NCBI GenBank assembly: GCA_951217055.1
Contig: OX578285.1
Location: 48,672,024 to 48,736,023 of the forward strand
Source of the DNA: Gerris lacustris
Taxonomy: Eukaryota > Arthropoda > Insecta > Hemiptera > Gerridae
Reading direction: 5' to 3'
DNA length: 64,000 bases
Below, piece after piece: positions 34,173 through 44,589 of the stretch. Positions within the stretch are counted from its first letter, which is position 1, and every line of letters starts with the position of its first letter. The translations under genes and the position numbers were made by a program. The notes under the pieces are model-generated. The model was not told the DNA's origin and searched no databases. It worked only from the letters and a program-made list of their open reading frames with translations.

Positions 34173-35098
34173 TCAGAATGGCCCCGGACTACATTGGAGA
34201 AAGTTCTTGGAGTCTGTCCTGATGGTGTGAAGGTAGTGTCCTGTTGCGAGGGCTCTTGGAGTGGTTAATGGAGAGGTCGAATTCACTGGAGTAATATTTC
34301 TTGTTTCACCTGACATATTTTGACGAAGAGGAAACCTAGGTTTACTGCGTTTATCCTGGAGTTCTTTATATTTTGAGCAACTTTTATAGTTAGCTGGGTG
34401 GTCACAACCACTTAAGGCACAAATACAGGGTTCGGTGAGAGGGCGGGGACAGTCTTGTGGCGCATGATTTCCTGGGCATTTAACGCAGCGCGGCAAGTAG
34501 TGGCAATATTATTTTTAATGTCCTTAATTCTGACACCGTACGCACTGTACAATATCTTTCTGATATGGGGTTCCTCTACTGATACCTTAGAGGCTTAGAG
34601 TATGCAATAAATTGGATATAAATATTTCTTTATTCTTATGACTGGGATTTAGATCTACAAAGAATTGTGGAAGAGAATTTTTTGTGCCTATCTGTTTTAT
34701 ATTTGCTACATTACGAACTGAAAAGCCCTTTTCTTCAAGTTCCTGATGACTCGCTGTGGTGGGGGTAGCACGTTATGGGTGTAAGTTACGAAGTACTACC
34801 CTAAAGACTTTATCTTCCTTAATTTGGTAAGTATGAAACGGAGCTTGGATTTTTTCAAAAAAGTTTACGGCAGTCCGGAAGAAAGCTGGAGTTTTTAAAT
34901 TAAGGAATGGGTCTGAAGTTCTGGTTTTACAAGTGAAAGTGTCTTTCCCTACCGTTTCCTCTAACTTCTTGCAAAGCTCGAGGAAGTTTGCTACCTGTTT
35001 AACATAGATGGGAGGAGGCTTAAAGCTTTGGTCGGTCTCATTTTGTTTATCAGAGGTATCTTCTGTTGCTAACGTCGAATATGGGTTTGACGTGAACT
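34173..35098 (-). pseudogene. jockey-like ORF1 (Gag-like, CCHC knuckles), broken
   Basis: ORF1 of these LINEs encodes an RNA-binding, nucleocapsid-like protein. The translation follows a PRE_C2HC-type domain (LPPPIYVKQVANF near 35020, then TCKTRTSDPFLNL and VFRVVLRNLHP), then zinc knuckles. The first knuckle, QCVRCQN ... GH ... YC near 34540-34500, contains stops. The second, CVKCPGNHAPQDC, is intact. The third has Ser where the second Cys should be (CALSGCDH). Only the last 108 residues are open. Confidence 0.85.
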
Positions 35099-35099
35099 A

Positions 35100-35685
35100 T
35101 GTTGAAAAAAAAAAAAAATGGTATTGTTTATTTAGCATACAATTGCCCTACAGCTAGGATTTACATAATCTACGGTGATACAGCAAGAACTCAAAAATAA
35201 AAAATACCGAGGCAATTGAATAAAATAAAATATTCGTTGTCAAAATGATTGACGAAGGTACAGTAGATTAAAAAAAATAAAATAAGGGGAATTAAACAAT
35301 GTATATATGAAAAAACAAGATGACTATACATTAAAAATAAAAGAAAAATAAAGGGAATTCATTTAAAAAAATAAAATAGAATTGATAAAAAATTTAAATA
35401 AATTAATAAATAAGAATGCAATTCATAAAATACAATACAAAAAAAAAATATCTTTTATGCTATAACTGTTTTTGTAGAAAAAAATTGTACATGTTGCCCC
35501 CCCCCCCCCCCCGAGTCAAAACCTGGTTACGCAATGGTATGATTCATTAAGATATGCCATTTATCACGTACAATGTCTATTATTATGTCAGTGGAAATAT
35601 TGGTGAAGAGAGATGAGACTTCTAATGGAACAAGAATGTGCATTAATAATCGCATCAATCTACTGCCCTAACATTTCCTATCAAC
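35100..35685. other. AT-rich flank with poly-C tract
   Basis: A run of 16 C occurs at 35497-35512. No coding signal. Confidence 0.4.
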
Positions 35686-35689
35686 AGGA

Positions 35690-35845
35690 CATACCTTTGA
35701 CTTTGGTCATCCTATTATAATCACACATGCCCCCAATAAATACAAGAAATGAGTCTCATAACCAAACACAACACTGTAAATAATATAACAGACACAAATA
35801 TCCTCAGCTCCCACTACTTCAACATAATAAATAACCTAATAAAAT
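35690..35845 (+). pseudogene. Penelope-like GIY-YIG C-terminus (+)
   Basis: The frame reads FDFGHPIIITHAPNKYKK, then stops, then TDTNILSSHYFNIINN. This is the usual tail of Penelope GIY-YIG proteins: a histidine-containing loop, a KR-rich helix and a final TDT-x-LSxxYFN. The rest of the element is not seen upstream. The sequence after it is interrupted by two later insertions (35913-36419 and 36499-39079). Confidence 0.6.
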
Positions 35846-35912
35846 AACTAAATCTCATAATAATTGTTATAACTATAAAACTATAAAGCTTGTTGTTCAT
35901 TATTATTATAAC

Positions 35913-36419
35913 TAGCGTTGGGAACCAATCGATTGAAAAAAATCGACTAAACGGTTGTTTTAAAATATTCATTCGGTTGTAGATATCTAGTTTTCATTCG
36001 ACTGATATCAGTCTATAGTTTGGAGTTGTATTAGTTGTAATTCAGACGTGTATATGTGGACGTGTGTATAACGAGATAACGAGTGTCATGCGCCTTCTCA
36101 CCCCTCCTCCGCTCTGAGCCCTTCAAACATCCGAATGAAACATTCGAATGAAAAAGTCGACTGGATTCAGTCTCAGTCTATATTTTTTCATTCGAATGAA
36201 AACGATGTCGTAGCAGGCTGTAGTTTGGGACGAGATAACGAGTTTCAAGCGCCTTCTCACTCTCACCCCCCCCCCCCCCCCCCTCAGCTCTGAGGCCTTT
36301 ACGGCCTCCACCGTGCTACTCCTATATAAAAAAAAAACCATTCGATTGAAACATTCGACTTTTTTCCCGAATCGACTTATTCATTCGGTTGTTTTTTCTA
36401 GTCGGTTGTCCCAACGCTA
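35913..36419. mobile_element. hAT-type MITE with perfect 8-bp TSD
   Basis: It begins TAGCGTTGGGAACCAATCGA and ends with the inverted TTGTCCCAACGCTA; the consensus TAGNGTTGGG fits hAT ends. Direct repeats ATTATAAC (35905-35912 and 36420-36427) are identical. Inside are repeated blocks GACGAGATAACGAG...CGCCTTCTCAC and CATTCGAATGAAA, and a 15-bp C run. No coding sequence: a non-autonomous copy. Confidence 0.9.
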
Positions 36420-37149
36420 ATTATAACTTTATAAAGATGTCCACTCGTCATTACTGTTTACGCGTTTTTTCCCTATACTTATTATTTGTTCAATAGATCA
36501 ATTCTGTGCAAATAAGGCAAAACATGATATGTCCATTTTTTTGGTCAAATTGAGTTATTGGTATCTATGGATTCAGCTCATTGAGATCTACATTTCTGTC
36601 TAAAAATTATGTATCTAAACCTTCCAGAACTCTAAGAAAACAGTGTGGCAAAAGTTGATATGTCCAATTTTTTACGACAAAAGATGATATGTCAACAACG
36701 TTCTATATGCCTTCTTTAGATTGAGGTTTATTCTTACTAAAAGTGCTGTGGCAAAATATGATAGAAAGACATATCATAGTTTGTCACTAATTGTTCGATA
36801 GAAATATACAAAAACCAAAAGAAGGCAAGTTATGATAAGTAGAGATGTCATGTTTTGCCTTCTTCTTTTTCTCTGTGTTTTAGAGATTTAATACTAAATA
36901 TAGGGTGATATGTGATAAGAATATAAGGTACCTTAGGGTTTTTTTTTGGGTTTAGTTTAGTTTTTTCACAGATTATTACCGAAAGACGATACTTTTTTAT
37001 ACTGTTCTCTGGTTTCTTTGTTTTACGTTTTTAATAATAATCTTATGGACTTGTCATAAATGCACTGAATCATTTTCAAATCGTGCTCGATATACGTAAC
37101 ATCGTCCTGTAACATCCCAAACATCGAGTCAACAATCACCTTCTACTTT

Positions 37150-38578
37150 GATGATACCTGCCCAGAAGAAAACTAAAACTAATGGCGTAATAAAGAGAAA
37201 TATTGAAAAAGATAAAAAAAAAGAGAGAGGCGAAAGTTATAAAAATAGAAAAGGCGAAGATGTAGGGGCAAAAATATTAAAGCCAATATTACATTAAATT
37301 GACCAAAGCATTCAATATTATGTGTGGCATAAGGCATTGGCAGGACGTGGAGCAGATCAAATAGCTTTATGTATTTATAAAAAAAATAATGATGCTACCA
37401 CCTTCAGTGAACAAGGTAATTACTCTGATTCATGCTGTGGTCAGAATAGAAATATTAACATGGATGTAATGTTTAGTTTGGCTCGGCAGAAAAAAAACAA
37501 CCATTCAATCTTCTTGTAGTTTTTTGAACCCTTTATTTCAAATTTAATTTGCGAATAAAACACTATAGTTTCTATATGTTTATTGGGTCTATAGGGTTTT
37601 TTATGTATAATTTTTTAGGGTTAAAAATAAACCAGTTTTTTTCTCCTCTAGCGCTATATTTCGCCCTTACATTGGGCTTCTTTAGGTTTATTTCTATTTC
37701 TCAGTCATATGAGTCAATCCATAAAAAATTATAAAATGGGAAATTGATAGAACTTAGGTAAAGGGAAAAAAAATACCTTGTTTTATGGACTGACTCATAT
37801 GACTGAGAAATAGAAATAAGCCTAAAGAAGCCCAAGGTGAGTGCAAAATATAGCAGTGGAGAAGAAACCAATTTAAAATGTGTTAATATTTTTTAACCCT
37901 AAAAAAGTATACACAAAAAACCCTATTGACCCCACAAAAACATATAGAAACTATGGTGTTTTATTCGCAAATAAACAGCCATTCAGTTAATAGATCAGAA
38001 GTTCCTATTGCCTGGCCACACTAGGATGGAATGCGACAGTGGCCACGCTCGCATAGAGAGAACAAAGAAAAAGGTTGTGCCTAACTTAAGTATTATGACA
38101 CCCAGATGTTGGGTGACATTTATTCGCTCGGTATCGGGCAAGGAATCAAAAGTATTTTCACTAAATCGAGACGTTTTCTTATCATTTTTCCAAATTTCTA
38201 ACAAATATTTTGGTTAAATGACTAAATGATGTAACAGAAGAGAAAGTCAGAGAGCTAAAAATAAGATGGTTAAGGTACTCCAGCGATTTTGGAAAAAATC
38301 ATTTTGAATACAGTTTAAATGAAGAAGAACCTTCTAGGACCCTTGACATCACTAGAAGAAAGAAGAGAGACAAGAAAAAAGGAAATGACAGTATAGAAGT
38401 ACCTCTAACTTACAATGGAAGTGTCCTGACAAATTATAAAAATAAAATACAAGATTTGTTGTGTAAGTTCCCTCTAATTGATAAAGAATGTCATAAATTT
38501 TATTAACAGTTATTGACCGATGATAGTTCTCCTGAATTAGATGAATTAGAAGATGATCATCCTTTGGATTTTGGATAG
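37150..38578 (+). pseudogene. DUF7869-like transposon protein, interrupted and internally deleted
   Basis: The frame has an N-terminal basic segment with RGESYKNRKGEDVGAK (37232-37280), a stop, then YYVWHKALAGRGADQIALC (37315-37370), NYSDSCCGQNRNINMDVM, and after the foldback insertion at 37547-37972, LLPGHTRMECDSGHARIE, KKKVVPNL, PRCWVTFIRSV. It ends in an acidic tail LDELEDDHPLDFG at 38578. The order VWHEG-RGxxE-DxCxGQNRN-GHxxME-DxDHxxIE is familiar to me from many uncharacterised insect and mollusc proteins with the DUF7869 domain; the Pfam number is from memory. The Cys-rich central part normally between GESY and VWH is missing. The protein cannot work as it stands. Confidence 0.7.
37547..37972. 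mobile_element. Foldback element, ~420 bp, inserted in the DUF7869-like gene
   Basis: Two arms of about 180 bp are inverted copies: left starting ATTTGCGAATAAAACACTAT, right ending in its reverse. Inside are TTTCTATTTCTCAGTCATAT and its inverse flanking a 50-bp spacer with TTGATAGAACTTAGG. The insertion splits the protein between the NNHSI region and LLPGHTRMEC. Open frames inside it (for example at 37549) come from the repeat. Confidence 0.85.
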
Positions 38579-39199
38579 TATGTAGCTATTCATAGTTTAC
38601 TTTTATATATATTTCTTCGTTTGCTTTTTTAAACTTAACTCTAATTTTGTGTATATCTTATTTTAGTTCTTTATTATTATTATGATATTGTTTATTAACA
38701 ATTTTTTACTTTTTACTTATGAATATTGTCTTTTAATAAACATAATTTTGATTTTTTTTAAAAATTATACGTTGTTATTTCTACACTTATCAAGTTTTGC
38801 CATCATTCACTTTACTGAACAAAAGGTCAAAAGATGATATGTCCGCAAAATATCATGACAGTCTGTGAGAAAAGACTATAATTTATTGCTTAAAACTATC
38901 ATAAAATTAATTTTGAACTTGGTTTTGCATTCATAAATGATTGTTTTTTGAATTCGCAAAATCAAAATAAATAAAAAATTAATACCCAATTCATGATGGC
39001 ATTGCAAAGTTTTAAAACACTCTCCTGTAAAATTACAAAAAACGGACATGTCATCTTTTGGCTTATTGTCACAGAATTGTTATGTTTACTTTCACTCCTT
39101 CAAAAGTCTTTTTCAAGGAATACCACATGTAAAAGGTTTTTTAAAACCAATATATTATGATGTCTCCTGACATCTTTACGATATCATTGTAACATGTGG

Positions 39200-39330
39200 T
39201 ATATGAGACTTATACTTATGACACTATATACCTCCCAACTGAACACTTATCCTGAAAAATAAAATAATTCAGAACCTTACCTTGAAGAAGGAATTATATT
39301 GTCCGAAACGTCGGTAAACTAAAATATTGT
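39200..39330 (+). other. Possible Penelope 3' region with hammerhead-like core
   Basis: CCTTGAAGAAGGAATTATAT, TGTCC and GAAACGTCGG together resemble the CTGANGA-stem-GAAAC core found in hammerhead motifs of Penelope-like elements; the first base of the core is changed. The position, beyond the two insertions, would suit the 3' end of the Penelope copy at 35690. A full fold was not obtained. Confidence 0.3.
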
Positions 39331-39477
39331 TGTTTTTTACTTTTGACTGATCCTCACTATCCTATAAAAAATTATTTAATTATTTCACAGTCGATACATT
39401 TCAATTCCCAGTTAATAATTATCTGTGTTGCAATATAGTAGCCCAGAACACAACCAATTCATATATATGCATGTGTC

Positions 39478-40381
39478 TAACTTTTATATAATATTGCGAG
39501 CCCTTAGGCCCGTGGCAACTGACTTCATTTTACATTTAGAAATAAAAGTAAAACTAAGTAATAGTACATTACGCGTCGAGTGTGGAAAGTAGCATTTTGC
39601 ATGCGAGTGTGGAGTTTGCACCCGAGCGACAGCGAGGGTAGTAAAACCACACGAGCAATGCAAAATGCCGTTTTCGCACGAGTTGCGTACCGTACTTTAT
39701 CTACGATTGTTAGATTTAAATAATAAATACAGGAAAAAATAAACTTGCTGTATGTAAGTTAGTATCAATCTCTTGATAAAGATGGCATTAATTCTTAAGT
39801 TGTATTTTTGCCGAAATAATTATTTCTGGAGGAGTATTATTCTCCACATTTTCGTCAAAGTCACTTGATTCACTCATTGTTTTTCACTAAAAACTCGGTA
39901 TAAACAGGTACTTTAATAAAAGAATAGCAAATTAGTTTTGTTAAATGTAAACAAACTCGCTAATTGTGCGTAAAGCTGAAGAATTCCTCTTCTTTACCGC
40001 GCTAGCGTGGTAAAGAAGAGGAATTATTCAGAACTATGAGACGCGCATGCGCGATGCATACAAGTACGTAAATAATCACTTTCTACGCATCTAATGTTTA
40101 TATTTCGTATCAATCGTAGATAAACTAATTTACATAAGTTATTATATCTATTTAAAGACCAGCAAATTATAACAAACATTTATCTTTATTGGAATAAATG
40201 TGGTTGACTTAGCTTAGCAATAAGAAATCATTTCGAGGTGAGTGGTCGGGACACTACTCGATTATATAAAGGATAATATGCAAGGCGGAGATAAATAACG
40301 TCAACGGTTATTGGAAAATACACTCTTCCGACATAATATTTAAAATAACAATTGACTAGAAATAATAAGTTTATCGGAAAG
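39478..40381 (+). repeat. Repeat family G copy, interrupted by family A
   Basis: 39478-39560 and 40125-40381 together match 57083-57425 read on the minus strand, with words such as GGAATAAATGTGGTTGACTT, CGAGGTGAGTGGTCGGGAC and GGTTATTGGAAAATACACTC. The intervening 564 bp is a family A copy. The copy at 57.1-57.4 kb lacks it. Confidence 0.8.
39561..40124 (+). repeat. Repeat family A copy 2, nested in family G
   Basis: It starts ATAGTACATTACGCGTCGAG and ends CAATCGTAGATAAA. It contains the hairpin CTCTTCTTTACCGCGCTAGC...GGTAAAGAAGAG at about 39985-40025, whose core resembles the arms of the hairpin at 3938-4035. Confidence 0.88.
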
Positions 40382-41005
40382 ACCACTAATTCTCCTACTT
40401 CTCATTGACATAGAGCTTTGAAATTTGGTAAATAGATAGAGTGTATCACAAATAGAATAATGCGGCCATTTTCATTTCGATATATGCCCACCATATTGAA
40501 GTATAGCCGCCATCTTGGATTTATTCACATTCTATTATCTCAGCTTCAAGTGGATCTAGAGATCTGAAATACTGTCCGTACTGTTCCGTGTTTTTGTTTA
40601 CCTTATAGGTTAACTTTTTTCTGCATCTGTACTTCTTTAGATGTACCCGTACAAGTCCAAAACCTTATCAATTCCCTTGATATTGGGATCATTTTTCTTC
40701 TCTCACCGTCATCTACACGTGGACATATTGTTGTCCGCTCGGTTTTGATGCTGCGTTAGCGAGATCCCAGGTACAAAGTTTTGTGCTTTTATAAGTTAAA
40801 GATTTCTTTTATTGTTAAAAAAAGAACACACTTTTTAGTTAAACCCTCTTTTTGCCTCTTTTTGCTCAATGTTAACCCTCTTTGTATAAAGAATTATCTT
40901 TAAATACAAATATTTTTTCATTCATTCATTCAATTGAATAATAATTTTCAAACTAAATATTTTTTTAATTTTATTTCCCCTATAATGACGTTCACATTGT
41001 TTTTA
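40382..41005. other. Unassigned interval
   Basis: No gene or shared repeat is seen. Confidence 0.35.
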
Positions 41006-41196
41006 TACAGGGTGGTCCAAAAGTCTCCCCCCCCCCCCCTCTTCTTAACTTTTGAACGGTTTGAGATAAATTAATGAAACTTGAGGGATCTCTACCATGC
41101 AAAGGGAAGTTTGTTTTCATGCAATCGCCCACTAGGGGCAACCACCCACTTTGCCCCCAGGCCACCCAACTTCAAAATTTTAAATTGAAGTGTTTA
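41006..41196 (+). repeat. Fragment of the mariner-like long-TIR element
   Basis: It starts TATACAGGGTGGTCCAAAAG, with the C run, TTTTGAACGGTTTGAG, CTTGAGGGATCTCTACC and CCCAGGCCACCCAACTT, then loses similarity to 27043-27240 after AATTGAAGTG. Confidence 0.8.
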
Positions 41197-41209
41197 TTAG
41201 AAATATTAT

Positions 41210-41730
41210 AAATGTATCACTTTATTACTCAAATACTACTGCTTGTATCAAGTTGAAATTTTACGTACTTGTTTCAATTGTACTTTAGACGATGTACATG
41301 AAGTTTTATTAAAATCGTTACGTTAGAACGTAAGATATCGGTAAAAAGGTTGTTTTCTCTATTTTAAACGTTTAGGTCCGCTTTAATAGTTTTAGCGATC
41401 TTTATTAATTCATAGCAGTGTCGCTGTTGGTTTTACTAAAAAATGTTATTTGAAAAAAATGTTCGTCTCATCGAATAGGTGATGAGAGAATTTTTTTCCC
41501 GTCCTGAAATTCCAATTTTAAATTTGAAGCTAACGTTTACGCGAGCATTGCGCGCGAACTCTTGGACGGATCACGCTGTCCAACCAACTTAGCCTGAGTA
41601 TTAGTAAAAGAAAGATGTATACTAAATTTCAACTAAATCGGTCAACTTTTACTCAAGTTATCGTCGGACACGTAAACGTTACAGACAGACAAGATGCATA
41701 TTTCGTTGAATGTAAGAAGCTCGCTTACGC
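41210..41730 (+). repeat. Dispersed repeat, inverted copy at 62620-62760
   Basis: The part 41395-41530 (CATAGCAGTGTCGCTGTTGG, TTTTACTAAAAAATG, AAATTCCAATTTTAAATTTG) is present inverted at 62620-62760. The remainder includes GGTCAACTTTTACTCAAG and a GACAGACAGACA-type end typical of these insect repeats. Confidence 0.6.
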
Positions 41731-41991
41731 TTGCTTCAACTACATCAGTCTTCAAACATCGTTTAAACTTTTAACCACGTGTTTTTTGTAAAGTTATTAT
41801 CCGTTTTCTACTTTAACACCTCTCTGATGTATGCTAAGTGTTTATTTATTATTATTATAGTAATGAACTTTATGATTTTAAAAAAAAGTGTTAAAATGTA
41901 GTGATAACTTGTCTACAAAACCATGTTTAAAAGGTCACATAGTTCCGTCTGGTTAATGAGTTATGACAACTTATGTATCATGGCGTCAAAC

Positions 41992-42386
41992 GGGGCAAAG
42001 TTGCCATGCCTGGCCAATTTCACTCATAGCTACTATTTGTTTTTGTTTTTTTTATTTATTTATTTTTTTTTTGTTTTTTTCTATACACACCTAAAGTACG
42101 CTAATTTATTATTTTTTATAGATATTTACTGTGGGTGAAGTTAAATAACTACATATTACGAACATATTGTTGTGGCCACTTTGCCCCCTTGTGTCTGCAA
42201 AGTGCCCATTTGGATACTATTTGAAAATTAATCAATTTGGTTTCTTTAAATAATTTTAAATTAAATGAAAAAAAATACATTATATGAGAGGATGGTTGAA
42301 GTATACAATCACAAAGTTTTAAAGCTCTAGGCCGATTATAAGTTCGCATATAAAATCAGCGAACCTTAGCATGGCCACTTTGCCCC
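41992..42386. mobile_element. Candidate MITE, 17-bp TIRs (GGGGCAAAGTTGCCATG)
   Basis: GGGGCAAAGTTGCCATGC at 41992 is inverted at 42369-42386 with one mismatch. A third copy of the end word lies inside at about 42172. The length is about 395 bp and the body is AT-rich. No target duplication was recognised. Confidence 0.5.
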
Positions 42387-43560
42387 ACCTTCCCCTACTA
42401 TTGAATATCAAAGTAATGCATTTTTATTAAATTGCAACTTATAGAAGTAAACTTTATTTTTATATTGCAGCATTAAATTTAAAAGTTAAGGATATTGAAA
42501 GGTTAGAGTCTCAATCTACGAAATAGAAATTTGTGTTATACAATGTACAATGTTTTATGCTATTTTCCGGCTATTCTTTTTTAATAAAAATATATTCTTT
42601 GGCTTCCTTTAGAATATTGCCCCTTTTTATTAATATTTTTCAACGCTTGACCTCTAAAGGTCTGGTAATATGACTCGATTAAAGTGGAGAGAATTTTAGT
42701 ATTATCACGATGTTTGTTTCTATTAAAAGATTAATTTTTTTTTTTTACTAAAAACAAGGTATACCACAGTTTAACTACTCGTATTTTTAATTACACACCT
42801 ACAAAGAAAAGAAAATTTTGCGTTTATAAAAAATATTTATTCATAAATAACATTTAGTGCATCAATTTATCTAATTCTATGAGTAGTGTTTTCAAATTTT
42901 ACATTTTAGCACTACAAAAGGTTATCTCTCAACTAGCGACCATAGAGTCCTGAGCTGTGGAGAGTTTTGTTTATCTCGTTACCCTGATAAAATATCAGCC
43001 GCTTTGCTTATCTTCTTAAGACGATGTTAAATAATTACGTCTTTCTTGCGAAGCACAGCCTATCCAAGGGCTGTGGTTGGGAGCCCAAGGGCCTGCGAAA
43101 GGGCTTAAAAAACTCAATATACCTAATGAATAACATAGGGTTAGTGTTTGGCTCCGTTAGCTGTAGAAAGCTGCTTGCACACCGGACGCCCATTGTGTTT
43201 GCAAACAGGGATGCGCGTCTGGTGTAGACGGCACAACGCCTTGTGTTAGTCGGTGCTCCGGGTAGAGTCGGTACATGCAAGGACATGTTGATTGTTTGGT
43301 GTGGACGCTTTTTGAGCAAACTCGTTGAGCATTGGCAAACAGGCTGTGGTTTGACTTGGAAAGCCGAGGAAGGTATATTTTTGAAGTGAAACTTGTTTAG
43401 CCGTAGTAGAGTTAACTGGCTTGGATGAAACGGCATCGTGAAACCAAGTTTGCGTTTCGAGACTCGTCCGTGTCAAATATTTATGAAGTGAAATTAACGA
43501 CATTGCAAGTATTTGTTTTGAAACTGGTCTGTGATAGATTTTCAACTCCGGCTATATATA
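42387..43560. other. Mostly unassigned; GC-rich block with HindIII-like repeats of CACACCGGACGC type
   Basis: 42400-42950 is AT-rich with no signal. 43150-43440 is GC-richer and holds GCACACCGGACGCCC and GGATGCGCGTCTGGTGTAGA, related in wording to the palindrome at 45384-45690 (CACACCGGACGCGC). The open frames on both strands at 43035-43545 overlap one another and contain no known domain. Confidence 0.4.
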
Positions 43561-43588
43561 TCAACTGCCGGCCTAGGTCGGCAGTTGA
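43561..43588. repeat. 28-bp hairpin
   Basis: TCAACTGCCG and its reverse complement flank an 8-nt loop. It lies 25 bp beyond a tRNA-like sequence. Confidence 0.7.
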
Positions 43589-43612
43589 TTTACCTGTAAA
43601 AAATATTTCATT

Positions 43613-43680
43613 AGGACTAGTCTCGAACCTCCGACCCCTGTAATATCAATCAGATGTGCAAACCACTACACCACGGGAGT
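43613..43680 (-). other. tRNA-like sequence, probably SINE head
   Basis: On the minus strand, GTGGTGTAGTGGTTTGCAC matches an A box (TGGNNNAGTGG) and GGAGGTTCGAGACT a B box (GGTTCGANNCC), at spacing close to a tRNA. The T-arm pairs reasonably, but the acceptor and anticodon stems do not, so it is not a convincing functional tRNA. It could be a tRNA-derived SINE or a tRNA pseudogene. Confidence 0.5.
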
Positions 43681-43689
43681 AGATTACTT

Positions 43690-44585
43690 AATCGATTCAC
43701 AGAATTGGTATATTAGCGTATTATTATATACATTTTAATAATTAATATGGGTATATAAATGCGTTATTTTCATGTATTTTCTTAATTATTTCCTAAAATT
43801 TTATGAAAATATTTTATTAATTGAAATTACATATGTTTCTTTGAGAAGTTATGTGACTGTGACGGCATTGTAAACTCTTGTTTATAAATGTGCACGTTGC
43901 GTATTTAATAAATGATTTTTTATAATATTCATTACATAAATAAGGTTTATTGTGCTATTTCATTATTAATTAAATCTAAGTAATAACTTTTTTGTTTTCT
44001 TTATCTTGGAACCACAAATGCTCATTTCAATGAACATAGTATATAAGTAGAGCAATTTGATTTTATATACGAGTAAAATTTAGTTACGTGCTTCTCCTAG
44101 GAACTATTTAAACTCTGAATTATATATGTGACATATTTATGTAATTATATTATACTAATATGTAGGAGGGAACATAATATCAACTGTTTCTAGAACTTAA
44201 ATTTTACTTCTATTTTTTACATATTTTTTTCTTTCGCATTATTTTCGACTATAGCGACTAATAACTATATAATAAATAATAATACATACTAATTAATAGA
44301 TAGTAATTAAAACTAGGGATGAATTGATAAAAAATCATAAAGATTAATAATACCAGATTAAATAAATAAAAATATTCATGGCATAAAATTTCAAAAATGC
44401 GTCATACTATTTATTTACATAATATATATTGCTTCCAAGCTTAATACTAAAAGCACAGGCCTACGGGCCCCGAGCCTCCTATAGGCCCGCGTTAGACCTG
44501 ATATTACAATGATTTGATTATTTACCTTTTTTCACTAAAAGATTAAAAAAAAACTATATCGGTGCGTAGGCTTCCGCGGGTAGAC
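43690..44585. other. AT-rich non-coding interval
   Basis: Nothing recognised, apart from a short GC-rich patch AGGCCTACGGGCCCCGAG at about 44456. Confidence 0.4.
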
Positions 44586-44589
44586 TCGT

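Larger units (their letters stand above)
31600..35098 (-). mobile_element. jockey-like LINE relic with ORF1 and ORF2 (~3.5 kb)
   Basis: Read on the minus strand the order is ORF1 (35098-34173), endonuclease (33524-33220, internally deleted), linker (33210-32600), reverse transcriptase (32600-32040) and the C-terminal region with ITIYNLIIKPIRTYG-like and RRLKRK-like blocks down to about 31610. This is the most complete LINE here, but it has lost most of the endonuclease and carries many stops. A 14-bp A run at 35106, on the 5' side, belongs to the adjoining DNA. Confidence 0.9.
36499..39079 (+). mobile_element. 2.58-kb TIR DNA transposon encoding a DUF7869-like protein
   Basis: The two ends form an inverted repeat of about 40 bp: CAATTCTGTGCAAATAAGGC with AAAACATGATATGTCC on the left, and the reverse of ...GGACATGTCATCTTTTGGCTTATTGTCACAGAATTG on the right (given here only as the end word ACAGAATTG at 39071-39079). 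The word (C)AAAA(G)ATGATATGTCC recurs near both ends (36520, 36650, 36670, 36750, 36830; 38830, 39050), as transposase-binding repeats often do. The coding relic inside is described separately. No clear target duplication was found. Confidence 0.78.

Noticed and set aside
43035..43545. 133- and 99-residue frames
   Set aside because: They overlap each other and other frames in the opposite direction, have no domain, and lie in repeat-like DNA.
43613..43680. Functional tRNA gene
   Set aside because: A and B boxes are good, but acceptor and anticodon stems do not pair; kept only as tRNA-like.
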